A DNA stretch of 32,136 bases from Arthrobacter sp. ISL-85 (GTDB lineage: Bacteria; Actinomycetota; Actinomycetes; Actinomycetales; Micrococcaceae), in the NCBI RefSeq assembly GCF_018613675.1, contig NZ_JAGGPQ010000021.1:1-32136 (forward strand), given 5' to 3'. The first letter of the stretch is position 1, and every line of letters begins with the position of its first letter. The notes under the pieces are model-generated. The model had not been told where the DNA came from, searched no databases, and worked only from the letters and a program-made list of their open reading frames with translations. Positions 6,283-14,352 of the stretch are shown here, piece by piece. Made by a program: the position numbers and the translations under genes.

Positions 6283-9200
6283 ATGGCACCGCGGAGTTTT
6301 CTTCAATGGCCGGTCGTCCGTCAGCTGAGCACGGGCGACCTATTGGGGCGTGGGCCGTCGGTAACGTCGGCCAAGACAAAGGCAATAGCACCTAGGACAG
6401 CCACTGCCGACCGGGTTGTGCAGAGCGTGTGCCCCTACTGCGCCGTCGGGTGTGGACAGCGGGTCTACGTGAAGGATGAGAAGGTAATCCAGATCGAGGG
6501 CGATCCGGATTCACCCATTTCCCGCGGCCGGCTCTGCCCCAAGGGTTCAGCCAGCGAGCAACTGGTCAACTCGCCGGGCCGGCAGACCAAAGTCCTCTAC
6601 CGTGCGCCGCGTTCCACCGATTGGCAACACCTGGACCTGGCTACCGCCGTCGAGATGGTGGCTGACCGGTTCATCGAGACGCGCCGCAGGACATGGCAGC
6701 AGGAAGACGACCAAGGCCGGCTGCTGCGCCGCACCATGGGCATCGCCTCGCTGGGCGGAGCGACCTTGGACAACGAAGAAAACTACCTGATCAAGAAGCT
6801 CTTCACCGCCGCAGGGGCGGTGCAGACCGAAAACCAGGCCCGCATATGACACTCCGCAACGGTTCCCAGTTTGGGAGCCTCGTTTGGACGCGGTGGCGCT
6901 ACGCAGTCACTGCAGGACATGGCCAACGCGGACTGCATCGTCATCCAGGGTTCCAACATGGCCGAGTGCCATCCCGTGGGGTACCAGTGGGTGGCGGAGG
7001 CTAAAGCCCGCGGAGCGAAGGTCATCCACATCGACCCCCGGTTCACCCGGACGTCGGCAGTTTCGGATAAGCACATCCCCATCCGGGCCGGCTCTGACGT
7101 TGTGCTCCTTGGCGCGCTTATCAATTACGTCATTACCAATGACCTCTGGTTCAAGGAGTACGTCAGTGCGTACACCAATGCGGCCACCCTGGTGCATGAG
7201 GATTACCGCGACGCCGAGGACCTGGGCGGCCTGTTCTCCGGCTTCGACCCCGAGAAGGGCGCGTACGACACTTCGTCGTGGGCATACGCGGAACACGAGG
7301 GCGGCACCATCGACGAGCCGGGGCCCGGTTCGGAACACGGCGCCGATGCCACTGCCCGCGCCGCCGGCCACTCGTTTGGCAGCGGCGGTCCGGCGTTGGA
7401 ACACGCCGAAGTACAGCGTGACGACACCCTCGAGGACCCCCGGACCGTCTTCCAGATCCTGAAGCGGCACTATGCCCGTTACACGGCGGAGATGGTGCAG
7501 GACATGTGTGGGATCAGCGTCGCGGACTTCGAGTATCTGGCCCGTACCATCACGGAAAATTCGGGACGTGAGCGGACCACCTGTTTCGCCTACGCCGTCG
7601 GGTGGACCCAGCATTCCTTGGGGACGCAGTTCATTCGCGCCGCAGCCATTCTGCAGCTCCTGCTGGGAAACGTGGGACGTCCGGGCTCCGGGATTATGGC
7701 ACTGCGCGGCCATGCCAGCATCCAGGGTTCCACCGACATCCCGACCCTGTTCAACCTGCTGCCCGGGTATCTGCCGATGCCCAGCGCTGGCCGCCATGAC
7801 AGCCTGGAGGAATATCTGGCTGCTATCGGATCAAAGCAGCAAAAGGGTTACTGGGCTGACGCTGACGCCTACACGATCAGCCTGCTCAAGGCATGGTGGG
7901 GTGAAGCAGCAACCGAAGACAACCAGTGGGCCTACGACTACCTTCCGAGGCTGACCGGAGCGCACGGTACTTACGAGACCGTGATGGGCATGCTCGAGGA
8001 CCAGGTGGAAGGCTACTTCCTGCTGGGGCAAAACCCGGCAGTGGGTTCGGCCCACGGCCGGATGCAGCGCCTGGGCATGTCCCACTTGAAGTGGCTTGTG
8101 GTACGTGACTTGAACCTCATTGAGTCGGCGACCTGGTGGAAGGACGGCCCCGAGATTGAATCGGGGGAACTGCGCACCGAGGATATCGAGACCGAGGTAT
8201 TCTTCCTGCCGGCTGCAACCCATGTGGAGAAAGCCGGCTCGTTTACCCAGACCCAGCGGCTGCTGCAGTGGCGGCACCAGGCGGTGGCGCCCCCTGGGGA
8301 CTGCCAAAGCGAACTGCAGTTCTTCTTTGAACTGGGCAAGCGGATCCGGGAGAAGCTGGCCGGTTCCACGGACGAGCGCGACCGTCCGCTGCTTGACCTG
8401 ACGTGGGACTATCCCACGGACGAGCACGGCGATCCGGATGCCGAATCGGTGCTTGCCGAGATCAACGGCCGTCACGTGACGGGTCCGGATGCCGGCAAAC
8501 CACTCTCCGCTTACACGGAGCTCCGGGCCGACGGTTCCACGGCGGCCGGCTGCTGGATCTACACCGGGGTCTACGCTGACGGCTTCAACCACGCAGCGAA
8601 CCGCAAGCCGGGCCAGGAACAGGGTCCGGCGGCTCCGGACTGGGGCTGGGCGTGGCCCGCGAACCGCAGGATCCTCTACAACCGGGCCTCGGCTGACCCC
8701 GCTGGTAAACCGTGGAGCGAGCGGAAGAAGTACATCTGGTGGGACCAGGAGCAGGGCAAATGGGTAGGGGATGACGTTCCCGACTTCCCGGTTGACCGGG
8801 CCCCCGGTAGCCGCCCGGACCCCTCTGTCGGAGGAGCGGCCGCGCTCAGCGGAGATGATCCCTTCATCATGCAGGCTGACGGCAAGGGTTGGTTGTTCGC
8901 TCCCAAGGGCCTGATGGACGGACCCCTTCCCACCCACTACGAGGCTCAGGAATCACCGGTGGCCAACGCGCTGTACCCGCAACAGCAGAGTCCGGCGCGG
9001 CTGGTATTCCCCCGCGCGGACAACCTCAGTGCGCCAAGCGCCGGTACGAGTGGCGCGGACGTTTACCCGTTCGTCTTCACCACCTACCGGCTCACCGAAC
9101 ACCACACGGCGGGCGGGATGAGCCGCTGGCTCCCGTACCTGTCGGAGCTGCAGCCGGAGATGTTCTGCGAGGTCTCGCCTGAACTGGCTGCTGAGCGGGG

Positions 9201-9615
9201 ACTTGAGCCGTACGGATGGGCCACCATCATTTCGCCCCGCTCCGCCATAGAGGCGAGGGTGCTTGTGACTGACCGGATGAGGCCGCTGGCAGTTGGCGGG
9301 CACACAGTGCATCAGATCGGGCTGCCCTACCACTGGGGCGTCGGCAGCAATGCCGTCGTCAGTGGGGACGCGGCCAACGATCTGCTGGGGGTGACGCTTG
9401 ATCCCAACGTCCAGATCCAGGAATCCAAAGTGGCCTCCTGCGACATCCGTCCGGGCCGTCGGCCGCGCGGTAAGGAGCTGCTTGCCTTGGTTGTCGAGTA
9501 CCAGGAGAGGGCCGGAGTGACTATCGAGACCGGGAACCGCGCCGTCACTGACCCGGCGGCGGAAGGCTTGGCACCCACGGGTGACAACGACCAGGCCGAT
9601 GGCGGTACGCGATGA
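6283..9615 (+). CDS. fdh: Formate dehydrogenase catalytic subunit, selenocysteine-containing
   Basis: Reading through the in-frame TGA at 6847-6849 gives one 1110-residue molybdopterin oxidoreductase. The N-terminal 4Fe-4S site uses Cys50, Cys53, Cys57 and Cys85 (CPYCAVGC, RLCPKG). Codon 189 is UGA in the context ENQARI-U-HSATV, the position of the Sec ligand to molybdenum in FDH-N and FDH-O type enzymes. The FGRGGATQSLQDMANAD and NMAECHPV blocks follow. The C-terminal molybdopterin-dinucleotide domain includes FVFTTYRLTEHHTAGGMSRW and LPYHWGV near residue 1015. The enzyme oxidises formate to CO2. I see no twin-arginine signal, so the active site should face the cytoplasm. An ATG six codons upstream is less likely given the promoter. 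The Fe-S subunit gene follows after 98 bases. Automatic calling would split this gene in two. Confidence 0.95.
6847..6879 (+). promoter_or_regulatory. Selenocysteine UGA codon with SECIS-like hairpin
   Basis: The UGA at 6847-6849 is followed 11 bases later by GGTTCCCA (6861-6868), a GTT loop (6869-6871) and TGGGAGCC (6872-6879). The stem has eight pairs, one of them a G-U wobble, with G and U at the tip. Bacterial SECIS elements are hairpins just after the UGA with GU in the apical loop, bound by the C-terminal winged helices of SelB. The hairpin lies within the coding sequence. Confidence 0.85.
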
Positions 9616-9657
9616 TGAATGTCATCGCCTGCCCGGCAGACGAATACATTGACCGGT

Positions 9658-9687
9658 CCGGAACGCTGCCGACAGGCAGCGTTCCGG
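9658..9687 (+). other. Perfect 13-bp stem-loop between formate dehydrogenase subunit genes
   Basis: CCGGAACGCTGCC (9658-9670), a GACA loop (9671-9674) and its exact complement (9675-9687) lie 43 bases after the stop of the catalytic subunit and 27 bases before the start of the next gene. No T-run follows, so it is unlikely to be a complete intrinsic terminator. A role in processing or differential stability of the operon message fits better. Confidence 0.75.
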
Positions 9688-9713
9688 GTACCGGCACGAC
9701 GTTGGAGAACTGA

Positions 9714-10715
9714 ATGGGCCAGCTGTCCGGACCGACCGACCCCACCGCCGATGCCCACTGGGAACACAACCATCCGCGCAAGGGGTTCTTTACTGACACC
9801 TCGATCTGCATTGGCTGCAAGGCCTGCGAAGTTGCCTGCAAGGAGTGGAACCACAACCCGCAGGACGGCAACCTGGAACTGCTCGGATCCTCCTACGACA
9901 ACACGGGAGCCCTGGGAGCCAGCACCTGGCGTCATGTCGCCTTTATCGAGCAGGGCCAGGACCGCATTGCCGAGGCGCGGGAATCAGGGCGTGCCCTGGT
10001 CAGCCTGGGCATGCCCCGCATCGGTCCTCCCGCCCCTGCTGCGACGGACCTGGCGGAGGCGGACACCACCCCGCCCGACACGGCAGACTTCCGGTGGCTG
10101 ATGTCCTCTGACGTCTGCAAGCATTGCACGCACGCCGGGTGCCTCGACGTGTGCCCCACCGGGGCGCTGTTCCGTACCGAGTTCGGCACCGTGGTGGTAC
10201 AGGACGACGTCTGCAACGGCTGTGGAACCTGCGTGGCCGGGTGCCCCTTCGGAGTGATCGAGCGCCGCAGCAATGGCACGGTCAAGGTCGCCACCAGCAG
10301 GGAAGACCAGCATGCCGGGCATCCCGCCGTCCCCAACGCAGGCATCGCCCAGAAGTGCACGCTGTGCTACGACCGGCTGGTTGCGGATGAGACGCCCGCG
10401 TGTGCCAAGGCATGCCCGACGACGTCCATCAAGTTCGGGGACCACGACGACATGGTGGAGACGGCCCGTGAACGGGTTGCGGACCTGCATGCGCAGGGCA
10501 TGACCGAAGCACGGCTTTACGGCGCAAACGAAAACGACGGCGTCGGTGGAACCGGGTCGGTCTTCCTGCTGCTGGACGAACCGGAAGTCTATGGTCTTCC
10601 GCCGGACCCACGGGTACCCACTGCTGACCTGCCGAAGATGTACCGGCGCGCCGGCATGGCCGTGGCGGGGATGGCCGCGGCGGCCGCGCTGGCTTTCGTG
10701 GGGGGACGCGCGTGA
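9714..10715 (+). CDS. Formate dehydrogenase iron-sulfur (beta) subunit
   Basis: The protein has 333 residues and four cysteine clusters for 4Fe-4S centres: CIGCKACEVAC (Cys32, 35, 38, 42), CKHCTHAGCLDVC near residues 136-148, CNGCGTCVAGC near 168-178, and CTLCYDR with CAKAC around 215-235. This is the electron-wire subunit of FDH-N-type enzymes, passing electrons from the molybdenum subunit to the membrane partner. A C-terminal hydrophobic helix (GMAVAGMAAAAALAFVGG, about 315-332) may anchor it in the membrane, as in FdnH. GGAG lies seven bases before the ATG. Its stop overlaps the GTG of the next gene (GTGA), so the two are translationally coupled. No Tat signal is seen. Confidence 0.93.
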   Translation: MGQLSGPTDPTADAHWEHNHPRKGFFTDTSICIGCKACEVACKEWNHNPQDGNLELLGSSYDNTGALGASTWRHVAFIEQGQDRIAEARESGRALVSLGMPRIGPPAPAATDLAEADTTPPDTADFRWLMSSDVCKHCTHAGCLDVCPTGALFRTEFGTVVVQDDVCNGCGTCVAGCPFGVIERRSNGTVKVATSREDQHAGHPAVPNAGIAQKCTLCYDRLVADETPACAKACPTTSIKFGDHDDMVETARERVADLHAQGMTEARLYGANENDGVGGTGSVFLLLDEPEVYGLPPDPRVPTADLPKMYRRAGMAVAGMAAAAALAFVGGRA

Positions 10716-11803
10716 CGCTCTCAGAGTTCGACAGTTTCCGGCCATCGGAGCCTGCCCGGCGCCGCCGGGACGGCGGCAAGCGCGGCCCAGGCCGCCGTCG
10801 GGACAATGGTGACGGCTCGCGGGAAATGCCAATGGTTCCGGAGCCGGAATTCAGCTCGTACTACGGCCGTCCGGTGGTCAAGCCGGCTCCCTGGGGCGAT
10901 GACGTGGCGATCTACCTTTTCCTGGGGGGCGTGGCAGCCGGATCGGCACTCCTTGGCCTCGGAGGACAGCTGACCGGACGGCCGATCCTGCGGAGGAACG
11001 CACGTTTGGGCGCCCTGGCGGCAGTGAGTGGCGGTGCTGTTGCCTTGGTGAAGGACCTGGGCAGGCCGGAACGTTTCCTGCACATGCTGCGGACCTTCAA
11101 GGTGACCTCGCCGATGAGCGTCGGCTCCTGGATCCTCAGTGCCTTCAGCGCCGGCGCGGGCGTTTCCGCGGTGGCGGAAATCGATCGGCTGAGCGGAGAC
11201 CGGCTTCCGTTGGGTCCGTTGCGGAAGGTGCTGAATGCTGTGGAGGGGGCGGCAGGCATCGAAGCTGCGGTATTCGCGGGACCGCTGGCGGCGTACACGG
11301 CCGTCCTGCTGGGAGACACCGCGACGCCGACATGGAACGCTGCCCACGAGGAACTGCCATTCGTGTTTGTGAGTTCGGCGTGCCTTGCGTCTGCCGGGCT
11401 CGCCATGGTCACCACGCCTGTGCGCGAGACGGGCCCTGCGCGGAAACTCGCCGTGCTCGGCGTCGTGGGCGACGTAGCTGCCATGAAGATCATGGAGCGC
11501 CGGATGGACCCGGTTGCCGCGGAGCCCCTGCACCAGGGCAAGGCCGGGGCCATGCTCAAGTGGAGCGAGCGGTTGGCCGTGGCCGGCGGCCTCGGCACGC
11601 TGCTGGGCGGACGTAACCGCGTGGTGGCCGCGGCGTCCGGACTGGCGTTGCTTGCCGCCTCGGCCCTGACTCGTTTTGGTGTGTTTGAGGCAGGCCTGGC
11701 CTCTGCCAGGGACCCGCGCTACACCATCGAACCGCAAAAAAACCGGCTCGCGGCCCGCCGTGCCGCCGGCGTCACCGGCGACGCGATCACCACCGGCAGC
11801 TGA
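10712..11803 (+). CDS. nrfD: NrfD/PsrC-type membrane subunit of formate dehydrogenase
   Basis: The protein has 363 residues. The N-terminus is hydrophilic and arginine-rich, followed by several membrane helices starting at DDVAIYLFLGGVAAGSALLG (about residue 65) and continuing to about residue 335. Motifs PAPWGDDVAIYLFLGG and VKDLGRPERFLHMLRTFKVTSPMSVGSW are typical of the NrfD family of quinone-interacting membrane subunits. It would pass electrons from the Fe-S subunit to the menaquinone pool and hold the complex in the membrane, in place of the cytochrome b556 subunit (FdnI) of E. coli FDH-N. The start is GTG overlapping the preceding stop. Only 14 bases separate its end from the convergent selD stop, with no obvious terminator. 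Confidence 0.9.
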   Translation: MTLSEFDSFRPSEPARRRRDGGKRGPGRRRDNGDGSREMPMVPEPEFSSYYGRPVVKPAPWGDDVAIYLFLGGVAAGSALLGLGGQLTGRPILRRNARLGALAAVSGGAVALVKDLGRPERFLHMLRTFKVTSPMSVGSWILSAFSAGAGVSAVAEIDRLSGDRLPLGPLRKVLNAVEGAAGIEAAVFAGPLAAYTAVLLGDTATPTWNAAHEELPFVFVSSACLASAGLAMVTTPVRETGPARKLAVLGVVGDVAAMKIMERRMDPVAAEPLHQGKAGAMLKWSERLAVAGGLGTLLGGRNRVVAAASGLALLAASALTRFGVFEAGLASARDPRYTIEPQKNRLAARRAAGVTGDAITTGS

Positions 11804-11817
11804 TCAAGCGTCCGCGG

Positions 11818-12843
11818 TCAGCGGATCTCGACTCCCTGACCTGCGGTGGTATGGCCGATAACGGGGTGCCCCGGCAACTCGCCGACCACCAGCAGGCCGC
11901 CCGAGGTCTGGGCATCAGCGAGAAGCAGAAGGTCGTCCCCGGTGACGCCGGGAGCCGTGCTGACGTGCGGCCGCACCCAATCGAGGTTGCGCCGGGTTCC
12001 GCCGGAGACGAAGCCGTCCCGGAGTGCCTCGCGGGCTCCATCGATCAGCGGTACCGCCTTCAGGTCGATCACAGCGCCCACTCCCGAGGCACGGACCATC
12101 TTGTAAAGATGCCCAAGAAGGCCAAACCCGGTCACGTCCGTTGCCGCCCGAACGCCGGCAGCCACGGCGGCATCGGCCGCGTCCCGGTTGAGGGCGGCCA
12201 TCGTCTCCACAGCCTCGGCGAACACCTCACCGGTCTGCTTGTGCCGGTTGTTGAGAAGTCCGACGCCGATCGGCTTGGTGAGCGTGATGGGCAGCCCCGG
12301 CTGGGCGGCGTCGTTGCGCAGCAGACGGTCAGGGTGGGCGACGCCGGTGACTGCCATGCCGTACTTCGGCTCCGGATCGTCAATGGAATGCCCGCCCAGC
12401 ACCGGGCATCCTGCCTGTGCCGCCACGCTCAGCCCACCGCGGAGGACTTCGGTCATCAATTCCATGGGCAGCACGCCGCGGGGCCAGCCGACCAGGTTGA
12501 TCGCGGTGACCGGCCGCCCGCCCATGGCGTAGATGTCCGAAAGGGCGTTGGCGGCGGCAATGCGGCCCCAGTCGAAGGCATCGTTGACGACGGGCGTGAA
12601 GAAGTCGGCGGTGGTAAGGACCGCCAGGTCCTCGCGCACCAGGACGGCCGCCGCGTCGTCGCCACTGTCAAGGCCAACAAGTACCTCCGCGCCGGGTTGC
12701 CCGATAAGGCCGCGGACCGCATCTTCGAGCTCGCCGGGTGGAATCTTGCAGGCACAGCCCCCGCCGTGGGCATAGTCGGTGAGCCGGAACGCGCCGGCGG
12801 CATCATTATCGAGTTGCTGGACTGACGTCTGGGCCTCATTCAC
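11818..12843 (-). CDS. selD: Selenophosphate synthase (selenide, water dikinase)
   Basis: The protein has 341 residues and makes selenophosphate from selenide and ATP, the selenium donor for tRNA-Sec charging. The glycine-rich N-terminal loop reads HGGGCACK. The catalytic position is Cys30, encoded by TGT, not selenocysteine, followed by Lys33. Metal- and ATP-binding blocks GLDSGDDAAAV, LTTADFFTPVVNDAFDWGRIAAANALSDIYAMGG and GGHSIDDPEPKYG are all present, as is the C-terminal ATDVTGFGLLGH block. The start is GTG at 12843. The gene is convergent with the dehydrogenase operon and divergent from tRNA-Sec, with 44 bases between its start and the tRNA. The shared AT-rich segment at 12873-12880 may serve both directions. 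Confidence 0.95.
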   Translation of the reverse strand: MNEAQTSVQQLDNDAAGAFRLTDYAHGGGCACKIPPGELEDAVRGLIGQPGAEVLVGLDSGDDAAAVLVREDLAVLTTADFFTPVVNDAFDWGRIAAANALSDIYAMGGRPVTAINLVGWPRGVLPMELMTEVLRGGLSVAAQAGCPVLGGHSIDDPEPKYGMAVTGVAHPDRLLRNDAAQPGLPITLTKPIGVGLLNNRHKQTGEVFAEAVETMAALNRDAADAAVAAGVRAATDVTGFGLLGHLYKMVRASGVGAVIDLKAVPLIDGAREALRDGFVSGGTRRNLDWVRPHVSTAPGVTGDDLLLLADAQTSGGLLVVGELPGHPVIGHTTAGQGVEIR

Positions 12844-12872
12844 CTGCCCAGCGTACCTTCCAAGGCAACCCT

Positions 12873-12880
12873 GCTATATT
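12873..12880. promoter_or_regulatory. selC: Possible two-way -10 region between selD and tRNA-Sec
   Basis: GCTATATT lies in the 44 bases between the divergent selD and tRNA-Sec genes. TATATT (12875-12880) would start transcription at about 12887, next to the first tRNA base. On the other strand AATATAGC could serve selD. Neither direction has a clear -35. Confidence 0.4.
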
Positions 12881-12887
12881 GGGGCGC

Positions 12888-12982
12888 GGTGGCGTCCGGG
12901 TCCTGGTGGGCCCCCCGGTCTTCAAAACCGGTGAGGCTGAGCATCTCGGCCTGGCGGGTTCGATTCCCGTCCGCCACCGCCA
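12888..12982 (+). tRNA. selC: tRNA-Sec, anticodon UCA
   Basis: The 95 bases fold as a selenocysteine tRNA. The acceptor arm is GGTGGCG/CGCCACC with discriminator G (12979) and an encoded CCA. The six-pair D stem is GGGTCC/GGGCCC with a four-base loop. The anticodon stem CCGGT/ACCGG carries the loop CTTCAAA, with TCA at 12922-12924. The long extra arm is GGCTGAG/CTCGGCC, and the T arm is GCGGG/CCCGT with loop TTCGATT. The six-pair D stem and large extra arm separate it from ordinary tRNAs. The eighth acceptor position is U opposite C and not paired, where bacterial tRNA-Sec normally has eight pairs. It lies 35 bases before selA on the same strand. Confidence 0.96.
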
Positions 12983-13017
12983 ACTACCGGCACATTTGCC
13001 GTGAAAAGAGGAGGGCT

Positions 13018-14349
13018 GTGGACCACGTCGATCCCCGGCGCCTGATTCCCCGCACCAACGACCTGCTGGCACTGGCGCCGGTCCGCGAGGCGGGCTCACG
13101 GCTGAACGAACGCGTCATCCGCGAACTGGTGCGGGATGTCCAGGAGCAGGCCCGGCGCGGCGAGCTCCCTCCCCGCGAGGTGGAACCAGCCCTGCTGGAA
13201 GCTATCGCTGCCCGTACGGCAACAACCCTTCGCCCGGTGCTGAACGCAACCGGCGTCATCGTCCACACGAACCTGGGGCGCGCCCCACTTTCTGAAGGCG
13301 CGGTGCAAGCTGTCGTTGCGGCCAGCGGTTACGTTGATGTGGAGATGGATTTGTCGGACGGCAGCCGCTCCCGCCGGGGGGCCGGTGCACGGGCTGCACT
13401 ACTTGCCGCCTGTCCCGCCGCCGAGGACGCGCTGGTGGTCAACAACGGAGCCGCGGCGCTGGTGTTGGCCACTACTGCCCTGGCTGCCGGGCGTGAGGTG
13501 GTGGTGAGCCGCGGGGAGCTGGTGGAGATCGGCGCGGGCTTCAGGCTGACCGACTTGATGGAATCGACCGGCGCAAGGCTCCGCGAGGTGGGCACCACCA
13601 ACCGGACCCACTTGCATGACTATGCCGGGGCCCTCGGACCGGACACCGGGTGCGTCCTCAAGGTCCACCCAAGCAACTTCCGGGTTGACGGCTTTACATC
13701 CGCTGTTCCGCTGGACGAACTGAGCCGCCTGACGAACGCCAACGGGGTACCTCTCGTCGCTGACCTGGGAAGTGGACTGTTGGCCCCCGACCCGTTCCTG
13801 CCGGATGAACCCGACGTTGCCTCAGCCCTGGCGAGCGGGGCCGACGTCGTCATCGCCAGCGGTGACAAACTGCTGGGCGGACCCCAAGCAGGGTTGCTGC
13901 TGGGCCGTAAGGACGTCATCACGCGGTTGGCGCGCCACCCGCTTGCACGCGCCGTCAGGGCCGACAAACTTGCCCTCGCCGCCCTCGAGGCGACCGTTGC
14001 GGGGGGACCGCCGCCGGTGGTGCAGGCGCTGCACACCGACGTGGGGCAATTGCGCCGCCGTACCGACCGGCTCGCCCAGGAACTCGGCGTACCTGTGGTA
14101 CCGCATGACGGCAGGGTTGGCGGCGGGGGCGCCCCTGGTGTTCCCCTGCCCGGGTGGGCACTCCAGCTTCCAGAAGGACTGGCGCGTGCCTTGCGTACCG
14201 GTGACCCGGCCGTGCTGCCGCGTGTCCACGACGGCTCCTGCCTGATCGATCTGCGGTGCGTGCCGGAAAGGGACGACGCCCGGATTGCCGGGGCAGTCAG
14301 GCGCGCCCTGGCAAGCCTTGAGGTCGCGGATGCAGGCAGGGCGGGCTGA
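13018..14349 (+). CDS. selA: L-seryl-tRNA(Sec) selenium transferase
   Basis: The protein has 443 residues and is PLP-dependent. It converts seryl-tRNA(Sec) to selenocysteyl-tRNA(Sec) using selenophosphate. The PLP lysine is Lys284 in SGDKLLGGPQAG. Other family blocks are LNATGVIVHTNLGRAPLS (residues 75-92), EMDLSDGSRSRRG (109-121), VVNNGAAALVLA (140-151), SRGELVEIG (164-172) and VHPSNFRVDGF (216-226). The length is close to that of E. coli SelA (463 residues). The frame is open back into the tRNA gene, but the GTG at 13018 with AGAGGAGGG just before it is the obvious start. selB begins three bases after its stop. Confidence 0.96.
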   Translation: MDHVDPRRLIPRTNDLLALAPVREAGSRLNERVIRELVRDVQEQARRGELPPREVEPALLEAIAARTATTLRPVLNATGVIVHTNLGRAPLSEGAVQAVVAASGYVDVEMDLSDGSRSRRGAGARAALLAACPAAEDALVVNNGAAALVLATTALAAGREVVVSRGELVEIGAGFRLTDLMESTGARLREVGTTNRTHLHDYAGALGPDTGCVLKVHPSNFRVDGFTSAVPLDELSRLTNANGVPLVADLGSGLLAPDPFLPDEPDVASALASGADVVIASGDKLLGGPQAGLLLGRKDVITRLARHPLARAVRADKLALAALEATVAGGPPPVVQALHTDVGQLRRRTDRLAQELGVPVVPHDGRVGGGGAPGVPLPGWALQLPEGLARALRTGDPAVLPRVHDGSCLIDLRCVPERDDARIAGAVRRALASLEVADAGRAG

Positions 14350-14352
14350 GCA

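Noticed and set aside
7831..8937. 368-codon minus-strand frame inside the formate dehydrogenase gene
   Set aside because: It lies wholly opposite conserved molybdopterin-oxidoreductase sequence, with low-complexity Arg/Gly/Val composition and no family resemblance.
10721..11737. 338-codon minus-strand frame opposite the NrfD subunit gene
   Set aside because: The plus-strand product has NrfD motifs, membrane helices and a coupled start. The antisense product is His/Arg/Gly-rich and unlike any family.
11851..12825. 324-codon plus-strand frame opposite selD
   Set aside because: SelD on the minus strand is unambiguous. The plus-strand frame is its shadow.
11851..12825. Sec or UGA recoding in selD
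   Set aside because: The catalytic position is a TGT cysteine codon (Cys30).
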